Positions 11,149-20,832 of a stretch of 64,000 nt of DNA are shown in pieces. Under the pieces are notes generated by a model. The model had not been told where the DNA came from, did not search any database, and was given only the letters and a program-made list of their open reading frames with translations. The position numbers and the translations under genes were made by a program. Every line of letters starts with the position of its first letter. Position 1 is the stretch's first letter. The DNA comes from Hemileia vastatrix (taxonomy: Eukaryota > Basidiomycota > Pucciniomycetes > Pucciniales > Zaghouaniaceae): the NCBI GenBank assembly GCA_030280995.1, contig JASXTE010000015.1:27274501-27338500 (forward strand), read 5' to 3'.

Positions 11149-12624
11149 TTGAATGATCCAAAGAATGCTTCCATTCAAGCATTAATAAAAACTCTTCCTG
11201 CAAACTATCAAAATGCTTTGAGTAAAGGAAAGTTTTCTATTGAAGATGGTTATATATATTATAGAAGAAAGCTTACTAATGTAATTGTAATTCCTCCTTC
11301 TATGAAAGAAATTATCCTCAAACTTTGTCATGATGACATATTAGCAGGATATTTTGATCTTGAAAAAACATTGATTAGAATCAAAAGCACTGCATGGTGG
11401 GCTAATATGTCTGAAGACACAAATTTATATGTTGAATCTTGTGATTCCTGCCAAAAATCTAAAAGGTTAACAGGTAAGAGAGCAGGGTTATTACAACATA
11501 TTGAAGCACCTAATGCTCCCTGGCAAATCATTAATATGGATTTTGTCACTGGTCTTCCTGTTGCAGGTAAAGACAGCTTTAACTCTTGTTGGGTAATAGT
11601 AGATAGATTTACCAAAATGTGCAAATTTATTCTAACCCACAAAGACGTATCCACCAAAGAATTAGCTTCCTTATGGTGGTCTTGCATGTTTAATATTATT
11701 GGTTTTCCAAAAGCCATTATCTCTGATAGGGATCCTAAATTTACTTCTGAGTTTTGGACCTCTTTGATGGATATTTGTGGCTGTGAGTTGAAATTGTCTA
11801 CAGTTCACCATCCTCAGACTGATGGATTAGCTGAAGGAATGATTCAGACTCTAGAGGACATGATAAGAAGGTACTGTGCCTTTGGCCTTGAGTATAAAGA
11901 CAATGACAGATTCACTCATGATTGGGTTATCTTACTTCCTGGGTTGGAGTTTGCTTATAATAGTACTGTTCATTCTGTTACACAAAGAAAGCCTTTTGAG
12001 CTCTGGCTTGGATATGCTCCAAATACCCCTGCCCAAATTCTCAATAATAAAATACCTAAATTGGATATACATCCTGTTGTAAAATCTTTTCTTCAAATGC
12101 AACAACTATGCAGAAATCATGCTCAAAAATGTATTGAAAAATCATTTGAATATGAAAAGAAAAGATGGGATAAATCCCATAAAGAATACACATTTAACAA
12201 GGGTGATGAAGTGTTGATCTCTACTGTCCATTTCAATTTACAAGGTAACCACAAATTAAAAGATCCTTTTGTAGACCCATTTGTTGTTAAAAGAATGGTT
12301 GGTGATAATGCAGTGGAAGTTGTATTATATTCTCCATATGATAGGAAACATCCTGTTTTTCCCATTTCTTTGCTTAAACCTTATACTTCCAACAGTGACT
12401 TATTTCCAAAAAGAAGAGGAAGACCTAAGAAAAACCCTCAGGAAGTCACAGAAACAGCAGAAATTGATAAAATCCTCAATGATAGAATTATCACTTCTGA
12501 AAGAGGTACTGAATATTTATTGAGATATAAGAACAAATCATCTGAACATGATGCATGGATACCTGGCAAGGAAATTTCAAATCTGCCTGCTCTGTTGAAA
12601 AAATACAAAAAGAAAAAATCTTAG
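11149..12624 (+). CDS. A1 integrase with C-terminal chromodomain (open 491-codon segment of a dead pol)
   Basis: Not an independent gene but the 3' part of pol that is still open. The zinc-binding module has His61 and Cys98-x2-Cys101, but the second His is Tyr68 (A2 keeps His in AGHFD). The catalytic triad is visible: Asp131 (NMDFVTG), Asp193 (ISDRDPKF) and Glu229 (DGLAEGMIQTLE), with the canonical 35-residue Asp-Glu spacing. A GPY/F-like module follows (VVKRMVGDNAVEVVLYSPYD). The last ~55 residues are a chromodomain (IDKILNDR..EYLLRYKN..HDAWIPGKEI), which in chromoviruses targets integration to heterochromatin. The aromatic cage is altered (RYKN where WKG is usual). The first Met is only the start of the open stretch. 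Confidence 0.85.
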   Translation: MNDPKNASIQALIKTLPANYQNALSKGKFSIEDGYIYYRRKLTNVIVIPPSMKEIILKLCHDDILAGYFDLEKTLIRIKSTAWWANMSEDTNLYVESCDSCQKSKRLTGKRAGLLQHIEAPNAPWQIINMDFVTGLPVAGKDSFNSCWVIVDRFTKMCKFILTHKDVSTKELASLWWSCMFNIIGFPKAIISDRDPKFTSEFWTSLMDICGCELKLSTVHHPQTDGLAEGMIQTLEDMIRRYCAFGLEYKDNDRFTHDWVILLPGLEFAYNSTVHSVTQRKPFELWLGYAPNTPAQILNNKIPKLDIHPVVKSFLQMQQLCRNHAQKCIEKSFEYEKKRWDKSHKEYTFNKGDEVLISTVHFNLQGNHKLKDPFVDPFVVKRMVGDNAVEVVLYSPYDRKHPVFPISLLKPYTSNSDLFPKRRGRPKKNPQEVTETAEIDKILNDRIITSERGTEYLLRYKNKSSEHDAWIPGKEISNLPALLKKYKKKKS

Positions 12625-12646
12625 CATTTTTTTTATTGTTTTTTTT

Positions 12647-12658
12647 AGAGTGAGGGAG
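12647..12658 (+). other. A1 polypurine tract
   Basis: AGAGTGAGGGAG sits directly against the 3' LTR start TGTCAG at 12659. The identical tract precedes A2's 3' LTR (complement at 38649-38660). It primes plus-strand synthesis. Confidence 0.85.
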
Positions 12659-14050
12659 TGTCAGCCAGGCTATTCCAGGAGTCCAGTAAATGATATATAA
12701 CTTATAAAACGTTAAAGAGTGGGTAAGAATTGTATTTAATGAATATAACTTAATATTTTATTGCATAATGAAATTATATAAGTATTTTATTATATACAAG
12801 TGTTACATTAAATTTATTGGTTATATATATTTTTACATACAGTTAAATTGAACATAATATAATATATTCTACAAATAATGGTGCATTTTTATGTATTTAA
12901 TAATTATAAATTTATATTTAATTAATTGAAAAACATATATTATAATTATAAGTGTAAAATTGACTTATAATATATTTAAATTAATTACTTAAATTTATAT
13001 ATTAAATAATACCTCTCATATGATACTAAACAATAATTAATGACGCTTCTTTTGACCCTTAATTGTGTTAGAAAAAACAAATAAATTAATTTAGACTAAA
13101 TTGAGATTAATTACATGTTTTGTTGCGTCAAAGTATTTTTTGTTTCACTTAAAATATCCTTTAATCAGACTGTACCATCTGTTTGGAATTATTTTTCTCA
13201 TAGTTCCTATGTTCCAATCTTGTTTAGTTATTCACTATTTTCACTTACTGATTTGGGTATTAATGACGGGAAAATTTGATTCTTAATTGGGGTTTTAATT
13301 ATTTGTTTCATGTTTTTCTCTATATTGTTATGTTTCATTTACTCTTTTGATATATTTGTTTTATTCCATTCTAATCATTGTATTTACAAATATAGTAGCG
13401 CTTCAGAGGACCCATTGCCTATAAAAGGGCCTTGGATAATCCCCTGTAGCCTCATCACTTATTACACACTCAACAAATTAAATAACTATTTTATTACGTT
13501 TATATTTTTTTTATTAGTAATACAAATCTAATTAAAAGTCTATATAACAAATTAAAGGTTGCTTTAAGTCTGATAGTAATTAAAATTGTTTGCCGCGCAG
13601 AACCCTTCCATTTAAAAATATTATTGTTAATAAAATCTAAGTTTTTGTCACCTCTCAAAGTTGCTCACCGTTGTTTCCCTCTCAAATAAATTAAATATAT
13701 ATTATTTTGATTTATTTCTTTATTTTCCCTTGTCCTCCTCCTTCTCTCCTCCTTTTCTCCTATTTTCCTTACCTCTTCTAGACGACTGACCGACAGTTCT
13801 AATCTAAATTTTAAATAATACCAAGGTTGCCATAAGTCTATTAACAACAATAATTGATTGCCACACATTGAGATATAACTTATTAAATATATTAAATATC
13901 ATATAAATCTACTGTTGTGTCATTACTTATAAAGTGTCGTTATATTCCTCTCCATAAACTCAATTATATTTAATTTTTCATTTACTACTACAAACCTCTT
14001 CTTTTGTCTTTCTTTTCCTCCTTCTTCTAGACAACCTGCCGATAATACCT
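12659..14050 (+). repeat. A1 3' LTR with duplicated R/U5
   Basis: Starts TGTCAGCCAGGCTATTCCAG and is collinear with the 5' LTR up to the TATA box (13420-13427) and the AAGGTTGCTTTAAGT block. The R/U5 part then occurs at least twice: about 13553-13795, ending CTTCTAGACGACTGACCGACA, and about 13823-14045, ending CTTCTAGACAACCTGCCG. A third CTTCTAGA...TTGACA end is at 14233-14254. The true terminus cannot be fixed. Confidence 0.7.
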
Positions 14051-14254
14051 TTATTAAATATAAATATTTTTGGTTTTATTCTTCTTTGTGGCACTTTTTT
14101 TCCCCTTATAAGGTGAAGTATATCTAAACCTTTGATATAGAATATTATGTGAGTTAGTAAAAATAAGTGATCTGTACAGATAATACTTACCTCTTATTAG
14201 TTTCGTTGTAATAAAAGTTGCTTTCCAACATCTTCTAGATGACTCTCATTGACA

Positions 14255-14769
14255 CATTTGCTAACATCTTTTCTTTTTCTTATACTTATACTTATTCATA
14301 TTCTTTTTCTTTTGTTTTTCTTTATTTTTTTTTTGTTTTTTTTTTTGTTTTTTTTTTTCATTCCTTCATTACATCAATACATCATTCTTTCTCTCATTTT
14401 TTCATTTTTTCATTTTTTTTTTTTTTTCCAATTTTTTTCCAATTTTTTCATTCATGTTTCCCAATTTTTTTAAATTTTTTAAATTTTTTAAATTTTTTTT
14501 AAATTTTTTTTAAATTTTTTAAATTTTTTTTAAATTTTTTAAATTTTTTAAATTTTTTAAATTTTTTAAATTTTATTTATTTGTACATTGATTTGTCGTG
14601 CTCAATATACAAATTTCACTATATTCTTACTCCAACTTTTTACTTAATTATATTTTGATCGGAGTTTGTTGAAGAGATGTATGTATGTATAATCTAATGG
14701 GATCAAAAGTCTGCCAAATTTTATGGCCTTATCATGAATGAAGCGCATGGACAAAAAATAAAAATAAAA

Positions 14770-14807
<38 letters not shown>
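14255..14807. repeat. T-rich low-complexity block
   Basis: Pyrimidine-rich run (TTTCTT, TTTTTTTTGT) followed at 14466-14575 by tandem TTTTTTAAA units, then ordinary AT-rich sequence (14576-14750) and a 40-base A-rich tract (14757-14803). The 87-codon frame at 14239-14502 is nearly all Phe and is an artefact of the T tract. No gene is seen. Confidence 0.8.
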
Positions 14808-14880
14808 ACTAGACCTCGGGTTCCTTTCACATCCTGAGTTGATTGAATTCAGCTCATGTGAAAGGAACCCGAGGTCTAGT
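14808..14880. other. Perfect 25-bp inverted repeat (hairpin) after an A tract
   Basis: Left arm 14808-14832 starts ACTAGACCTCGGG and right arm 14856-14880 ends CCCGAGGTCTAGT. All 25 positions are complementary around a 23-base loop. It is GC-richer than its surroundings and preceded by about 40 A. It could fold as a small-RNA precursor or a replication/transcription barrier, or be the remnant of a foldback element. No sequence family recognised. Confidence 0.85.
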
Positions 14881-15807
14881 TACCATCTTTTTTTATATTT
14901 TCGAGTGTGATGAATATACAGTTAAATAGTTTTAGTCACCACAAAAAAAGGAAAAGAAAACATCTGGGACTTGCTCACTGGTGCCTATCCCTATATTCTC
15001 AGTTTTGATTTAAGAGTAAATTTGATTTGATGTTGCACAAGTTAGCGCGATCATTGTTCAGTGCGCAGTCGTCTTTCCAGAAAGATTACAGGTAGGCAGA
15101 AACTGAGTTAAGTGTCAAAGATAGGGATTGGCACCTGCCTATCAGGTGCCCCCATTTTTTTTTTTTTTTCTGGTGATTGTCACTTTATTTTCCCTGCTAA
15201 AAACGACATGGAGGGAGATCGGAGATGAGAAACCGGGAAGGATTTCAAGTTTTGCAGCTGTATTGAGAAGTTCAAGTTGATGTTGATACATTTTCCCATA
15301 AACTAATGGCCTCATCATACGGAAGGTTTACAATCATTCTAATCTGAAGTGAGACGAGATTTTTGAAGTGATGAATGATGAGACAAGTTCAAGATGGAAA
15401 AGAGGTAGATATGCCTCAAAGCTTGAAAAAGTTAGAAGAAAGTAGCATTATTTTAATATTGAGGAAGTTACAGGAACCGCATTGGGACCCAAGCAGACAC
15501 AGGACATGAACATGACAGTGAGATGAGAAAGCGCAAAAGGAACGTTTTAAGGAAGAGTGAACATAATATAGGTATGTACATACATACCACATACATTCAT
15601 TCATACAGTGGAGAAGAAAAGGAAAAGACAGAATGGAGCGGAGATTGATAGTTGTGATGTTGATGTTGATGTTGATGGTGATGTTGATGGTGATGTTGAT
15701 GTTGATGGTGATTGTTGGTTGTTGTTCTTCTTCTTCTTCTTTTTGAGTGTGGCGCTCTATCTTCTTGGCTGTCCCCTTCCTTGGCTGGAAGGACTGCTCT
15801 CTTGTCC
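14881..15807 (+). other. Gene-free upstream region of the membrane-protein gene, with a possible structured RNA
   Basis: Holds the presumed promoter and 5' untranslated region of the gene at 15808. At 14980-14994 and 15121-15135 there is a 15-bp inverted repeat with one mismatch (GGTGCC..ATCCCTAT). Inside it lies an 8-bp pair, CTCAGTTT (14998-15005) with AAACTGAG (15100-15107). At 15655-15715 there is a GATGTT/GATGGT microsatellite whose translation is a spurious Asp-Val repeat. No clear TATA box was picked out. Confidence 0.5.
15130..15168 (+). other. Hairpin followed by a T run (terminator-like)
   Basis: Perfect 8-bp stem GGCACCTG/CAGGTGCC (15130-15137 and 15143-15150) with loop CCTAT, followed by CCCA and about 15 T. 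It shares its 5' strand with the longer inverted repeat above, so the two folds exclude each other. It resembles the 3' end of an RNA polymerase III transcript. No box A or B was identified, so this is only suggestive. Confidence 0.35.
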
Positions 15808-18155
15808 ATGTCTTTCTCTAAAAGCTCCTCATTGGATGCTTCAAAGGCACTCATCACTATTCCTCTTTCTGGTCTGGCTTTCTTCTTTTTGTTTCTGGCT
15901 CGTCGTTTTAACCGCTTAGCATTGGCTTTGGCTCTCTCAACTGTCTTCTCTCTCCTCTCTTACATCTTCTTAATTCATTGGCCTATCCCTTTGCCCCCTC
16001 ATCATCTCTTCTTATCTGTCCTCGTACATGAAGTCGTCGTCTTAGCTGCTTCTTTATTAGCTCCTATCTTCCTCCTCTTCTTCATCCCTTCCAAGTTCTC
16101 TTGTCCCTTTTCTCTCCTCTTACTCACCCTTCAAGCCCCTCTTTGGATGGCTTTCTCCGTACAGCTCTTTTCTTATAATCTTACCATTTCCTCCATTCCT
16201 CTTGCTTGGTCTCTCATCTCTCTCTTCATCATCCTTTATCAAGCACCTCTTTTTCTTCCCTGTAATCTTGCTCTTTACTTTTCTTTCTCTTGCTCTTGTG
16301 TTGGCGCATTTCTACTTTGGCTCTTGGTCGATGTGGCTGTCAACTATCCCCTTGGATTCCATCAAGGACTCAAGTTCATGCTCCTTCATTCTCATCGCGT
16401 AAGTCTGTTTTTCTTTCTTTGCGCTTTCACACATCCTTTCTTTCTTTCTTTCTTTCCTTCTATTCACTCGCCCGTACTTGCATGCATTATTTCCATTTCA
16501 CAAATAAATATCCTTATCATTTCATTCAACAGCAACCCCTCCTCTATGATCCACCCACCTCATCCCGTGTCTTTGCTGCTCTCATTTGGCCCTCGATTCT
16601 AATCTCTTCACTCTACCAGTTCAAATCTTCTTCTGTTCCTTTCTATCTTCTTTTCCGCCCACCATCTCAAGAACTTTCATCTCAATCTCCTTTTGGTTCT
16701 ATCTCCGATCGCGTATTACCATCAAGCTCTGTTCAACAGTTTCATTCTTCAAAAGGATCTTTGGAACCTCCGGGTGGTTCCACTCCTCGCTTCAGCTCCG
16801 AAAAAGGTCTCTCCACCATCATCCATGCAAGTATTAGCCAGTGTGATTTATCTCCAGAAGATGAGAGAAGACGTTATACTATTGGCTCTGGAGACACCGG
16901 ACTGAGCGCCATCCCAGAACTTACCGAACGCAGTCGCTCCAGCTCAGGTGTCGGTCGTGGTGTTAATACTAGTTCGACCTCACGAAGCGGTACAGGAAGT
17001 GGAAGTCGTCTAGGACCTGGCTCCAATCGTCATCTCTCAAACTCCACTGACAACTCGGTTGTCTTTTCTGCTCATCCTTCCGCTCAATTCGACACAGAGT
17101 TGATGGCTCGTACTATTTCTCACTCACAACACTCTTTCTCTTCTCCCGCACTCTTGACACATCCTGGTCTTCCTTCCTTCACTCCCCATTCAGAGTTATC
17201 TCTTTTTCCAGAAGATTCTATCAGTCAAGCTAATGGTGGTGCTGGTGTCTGTCCTAATAGGAAAAGGAGTCGCTCTTATCATTTTCGGCCTGACAGAGAA
17301 TGTGGTAGTGTTAGTGAAGAAGAAGAAGAAGAAGAAGAAGAAGAAGAGGAGGAAAATATCTCCATCATGGGTGTTCATTCTCATTCAGATTCATCTTCGG
17401 CGCTTGGCGCGCCCCCAAATTATAATCTTCCATCTCTCCATCAAGCAGTCGATATTATATCTCATCAAAATGCTCAAGATCTATACACTTATAACAATCC
17501 ACCATTCTCTTCTACCCTCTCTTCCGCCCATCAAACTGCGCTTCATTGGTCCTTTCCGCCATTTCGTCATGCAAACATGGATACCACGACTCCCCCTAGC
17601 TCTTCCACTTCATCCAAACCTCGTTTATCTACTTCACCAGCAGAATTCACTCACTTGATGGCTGAACTTGGTCCTATTCCGCCTAATTTACTTTCAATGC
17701 ATCCTTTTGGAAAACGAAAGTTAAATCAAAGCCCGTCGCTTTCCCCTGCTTTAACAATCAATGAGCAACCACAGCACCGCCTTCGTTTTTCTGAAAGCCC
17801 TGTCAGTATCACTAATAATCCATCGGATTCATCTCATCACAGTCTAGTTCCTCCAAATAAAGGAGCGCACGGTATGACTGAAAATCATCCTCCTGTGGAA
17901 TTGGTTCAATCCCTTCAACAACAGAGTGGATGTAGAGTGACAAGATCATCTCCTCATTCAGATATTTCAATCAAAAATAATACACCTCTTTCTTTGGATG
18001 ATGATATTGAAGGCATTCGAGAGGATGCTCTTCGTTGGGTGGGTGAGAACCCTGAAGTGTTAGAATATTATGATAGTCATCAACTATTACCTTCTAATAG
18101 ATTTCCATCTGTTGAGGATTTACGTCATGATATTTACACCCGATATGAATCATAG
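15808..18155 (+). CDS. Multi-pass membrane protein with long Ser-rich acidic tail (two exons, 737 aa predicted)
   Basis: Exon 1 15808-16398, intron 16399-16532 (GTAAGT...AACAG, phase 0), exon 2 16533-18155. The frame is preserved across the splice and the hydrophobic pattern continues. Start chosen at ATG 15808 because the frame is closed by TGA at 15709 and this is the first in-frame ATG. About six hydrophobic helices lie in exon 1 (near residues 15-32, 36-58, 68-93, 100-122, 127-148, 150-176) and one more follows the splice (VFAALIWPSILISSLYQF), giving about seven. The remaining ~480 residues are hydrophilic and Ser/Pro-rich, with a run of about 15 Glu encoded by a GAA microsatellite, and end in a DDDIEGIREDALRWVGENPE-type acidic helix. 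I do not recognise the family. The topology recalls 7TM receptors with a long cytosolic tail, but no receptor motif is seen. Its 3' part is duplicated downstream as pseudogenes. Confidence 0.7.
16399..16532 (+). other. Intron of the membrane-protein gene
   Basis: 134 bp: donor GTAAGT directly after codon CGC, pyrimidine-rich interior (TTTCTTTCTTTC), acceptor TTCAACAG. It joins two open frames in phase 0. Confidence 0.75.
17317..17352 (+). repeat. GAA microsatellite in coding sequence
   Basis: Uninterrupted GAA/GAG repeat encoding poly-Glu. The pseudogene copies at about 25920 and 33968 carry an expanded and degenerated GAA/AAA version. It lies about 20 bp inside the boundary of the duplicated segment. 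Confidence 0.85.
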
Positions 18156-18594
18156 TTAAGTCACTATCATGATTTATTTATTTTACATTTTTTATTTATT
18201 TATATGCATATATAAATTCTGCAGTACCCCAAAGCAATACTTTATTTTATTTTTCCCTTGTTGTAATTTTTTTTTTTTTTCTTTTCAACAAAAAAAAAAA
18301 AAATCATAATGAGAAGAAAAAGAAAGAACAAAATTATATATATATATATGTCAATACATATATGCTCATGTTATATATAATGAATTAGGTTTTTATTTAT
18401 TTGCAATAAAGTTTACCTCTGACATTCTTACCCTAATATATCTTTATTTTTTATTTTCTATTGGTTGTTCACTCTTAATAGAAATGGTAGTAAGATTAGT
18501 TGTTGGGGTTAAGCATAATGATAATCATAGTAAGAGGAGGAAAAGGAAGACCTTTTGATGATGTTTATTATAATTATCTATTTTCAGTTTTGAG
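18156..18594 (+). other. 3' flank with possible poly(A) signal
   Basis: Gene-free. AATAAA at 18405-18410, about 250 bp after the stop, is a candidate polyadenylation signal. The stretch includes a T/A homopolymer pair (18266-18301) and a short TA repeat (18336-18350). It is repeated nearly identically at 26772-27200. Confidence 0.5.
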
Positions 18595-19135
18595 TTTTAA
18601 GTTTTTGGAGTGAGAGAGGTAAGGGAAAGGGTAGGGTGGGGGGTGAAGGAAGGGTGGGGGAGGGATATAGATGAGAGGGAGATGAAGAGAGTGGAAGAGG
18701 GTTAAGGGGGTGGGAGGGAGTGGGAGGGAGATGAGAGGGGGTGGAAGAGGGATTTGAGGGGGTGGGAGGGGATAGAAGAGGGAAGAGAGGGAATGTGAGG
18801 TGTGTGGAAGAGGGTTAAGGGGGTGGGAGGGGATAGAAGAGGGAAGAGAGGGGATGTGATGTGTGTGGAAGAGGGATTTGAGGGGGTGGGAGGGGGTGGG
18901 AGAGGATAGAAGAGGGAAGAGAGGGAGTGTGAGGTGTGTAGAAGAGGGTGAGAGGGGGTGGAAGAGGATAGAAGAGGGAAGAGAGGGAATGTGAGGTGTG
19001 TGGAAGAGGGTGAGAGGGGGTGGAAGAGGATAGAAGAGGGAAGAGAGGGAATGTGAGGTGTGTGGAAGAGGGTGAGAGGGGGTGGAAGAGGGGTAGGAGG
19101 GGCTTAGAGGGGTGGAAGAGGGTTTGTTAGGATTT
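18595..19135. repeat. G/A-rich minisatellite, 62-bp period in part
   Basis: Purine-rich plus strand built of GGAAGAGGG, GGATAGAAGAGGG and GTGAGGTGTGTGG words. AATGTGAGG recurs at 18988 and 19050, giving a 62-bp period. The antisense 240-codon frame (Pro/Ser/His-rich) is just the repeat translated and is not called as a gene. Unit 2 has a contracted version at 27213-27455. Confidence 0.9.
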
Positions 19136-19259
19136 GGTTGAGAGGTGAGAAGGAGGAGTGTTACAAGCACTATGCATTGTAAAGAGGCAGAAGAGTGGAT
19201 ATTACATGAGGGGGTTAGATGAGGCAAGTGATGTGGAGTGCTCCTCATTGGACAACTTA

Positions 19260-19515
19260 TATCACTACGCAATATAGGGGGTGGACTTGCTAGCAAGTCC
19301 TCAACCTGAACTCAGATGGAACTCAGACTGAACTCATACTGAACCCATACTGAACTCTACTTGAACACCCACCTAAAACTGTTCTGCTGAGTGGTGTTCA
19401 TCCCTGATTGTATGGTTCCTTTATCAATAGCTCAATGTGTGTTCAACCTGTGGTGAGTTTGGGTCCAAGGTTGCGGACTCGCTAGCAAGTCCGCCCCCCA
19501 TATTGTGTGGTGTAT
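19260..19515 (-). mobile_element. MITE copy 2 (250 bp) with empty site in unit 2
   Basis: Element 19263-19512 in inverted orientation relative to copy 1. Ends CACTACGCAATATAGG and CCATATTGTGTGGTG, flanked by TAT at 19260-19262 and 19513-19515. Each end carries GGACTTGCTAGCAAGTCC (one base changed at the right end). Unit 2 has the uninterrupted target with a single TAT at about 27579-27589, so insertion followed the segmental duplication or was confined to one unit. Confidence 0.92.
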
Positions 19516-19730
19516 AATAATCCAGTTACTTCTTAGTCTCACTGCTCTATCAACATAGTCATTTCAGTCCTGCCTCACTGTTGGTAACCCCAACATAGTC
19601 AGTCTAGTTAGTCTCACTGCTTAGTAGCATAGTCAGTCCCATCCTAAGCTAGTGTCAACACTAGTAGTAGTCTACTTTCTTAGGTTTTAACGTTTCATCC
19701 AATCTTAACTGGCACACTACTGAAGGACCA

Positions 19731-20470
19731 ATGAATCCCTCAGGTCAACCTTGATACAGCAAACTTTGATGCAATGTAAGAACAAATAGCACACTTGCAA
19801 GAACAAAACACTAGACTCATGGAATGTCTAGCTTGAGGAACAGTCCTCATACCACAAGTCCAACAGAAGCAGAACTGGACATTGCTAAAGCTAAGACACA
19901 GACACAGCTTACAACACCTGCACTGCTTGTTCAAAGCCCAAAATATGCTGTCCCAGTCATCTTTGAAAGAACGTGAAGCCCAAAAGTAGATCTGTACACA
20001 TCACAGGTAAACCTCTATGTCCTGCTCAACCAGGGAATCAGTTTCAAGATGAGCAAGCTAAAAATTGAGGTTGATAATATTGTACTTCTACAGATGAACC
20101 AGCTTACTGGACCTGGCCATACACCAAGGAGCTCCTTGAAATCAATCAGTGTCTGCAATAACCTTTCTGCCAGTTCATGGCAGTATTTGAGTTTGATTTC
20201 AGTAACCCTGACATGGCTGCAACCTCAGAGCATGTGTTAAACCAGTTATACCAAAAACCACATTCAGTGTCCAGGTATGTGTCAGAATTCTGGGGCCACT
20301 CCAGTTATGTCACAACATGGGGAGAAAGGGTACTCATGTCTTATTTCAGGAATGGGCACTCTGTTTCTGGACAGCTTAAACACAAGGTAAAAGGTGTTCC
20401 TGGGTAAGTGAGATTGGCAAAGATGATTGAAAACTACTTTGAAGCATTGAAAAAAAAACTTTGAGGGAGT
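19731..20470 (+). pseudogene. Ty3/Gypsy gag remnant, unit 1
   Basis: ATG at 19731 (MNPSGQP) starts a frame with many stops. The recognisable part is at 20177-20407: FEFDFSNPDMAATSEHVLNQ, then YVSEFWGHSSYVTTWGERVL and MSYFRNGHSVSGQLKHKV. This is the typical capsid pattern of Ty3/Gypsy Gag (retrotransposon gag domain), related to but distinct from family B Gag. Frame changes near 20060 and 20180. No zinc knuckle or pol follows, so it is truncated before the LTR-like sequence at about 20550. Confidence 0.7.
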
Positions 20471-20549
20471 CATTTGAAGATAAGTCAAAGATAAATCAAT
20501 ACTTCATCAAGATAAGTGCAAGGTGAATAATAATGTAATTGATTGTCAC

Positions 20550-20832
20550 ATTAAATGTTCAGCTTCATCTCAAAAAGGGTTGGAACTTAATAATCAAAAG
20601 GGATTTAGGAGTTTTAATAGGTTGATGAGAAATTGATGATTAAGAAAGGTAGGAAACCATAATAGTCTTATATAAATTTAAATACCATCACAACTATATT
20701 ATACTTAATTTCTAAATAATGTCAAACCAAATACACCCCGTTATATAGACAACCCCAATTTTCATTGGCCCCTTAAATAAAACACCCTTAATTTATCACT
20801 GACCATCCAATATAACCCACAGATCCTTTAAC
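20550..20832 (-). repeat. Diverged family B-like LTR, first part
   Basis: Resembles the minus-orientation B2 LTR (54240-54440): AAAGGGTTGGAACTTAATAATC..GGATTTAGGAG, then ATTATACTTAATTTCTAAATAATG..AACCAAATACACCCC. Continuation is at 23728-24185 after the inserted fragment. The last 135 bp (20698-20832) are repeated at 23728-23862. Confidence 0.6.

Larger units (their letters stand above)
4934..14050 (+). mobile_element. A1: nearly full-length Ty3/Gypsy chromovirus, family A
   Basis: Plus-strand LTR retrotransposon: 5' LTR 4934-~6180, leader, Gag ORF1, Gag ORF2, protease, RT, RNase H, integrase, chromodomain (ends 12624), polypurine tract 12647-12658, 3' LTR from 12659. Both LTRs begin TGTCAGCCAGGCT, as do A2's LTRs. 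The two LTRs are clearly diverged and gag and pol carry several stops and frameshifts, so this is an old, dead copy. No target duplication was found (flanks ATGGG on the left, nothing equivalent on the right), and the right LTR end is ambiguous because of R/U5 duplication. It truncates A0's 5' LTR/leader region. Confidence 0.9.

Noticed and set aside
11328..11717. 129-codon minus-strand frame inside the A1 integrase
   Set aside because: Shadow of the integrase frame with no recognisable domain.
14239..14502. Phe-rich 87-codon frame
   Set aside because: Low-complexity T tract; no coding signal.
15597..15919. Frames on both strands with Asp-Val or His-Gln repeats near the gene start
   Set aside because: They arise from the GATGTT microsatellite and overlap the 5' region and exon 1 of the better supported gene.
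18574..19296. 240-codon minus-strand frame rich in Pro, Ser and His
   Set aside because: It is the G/A-rich minisatellite translated. The paralogous unit has only about half of it, and no non-repetitive domain is present.
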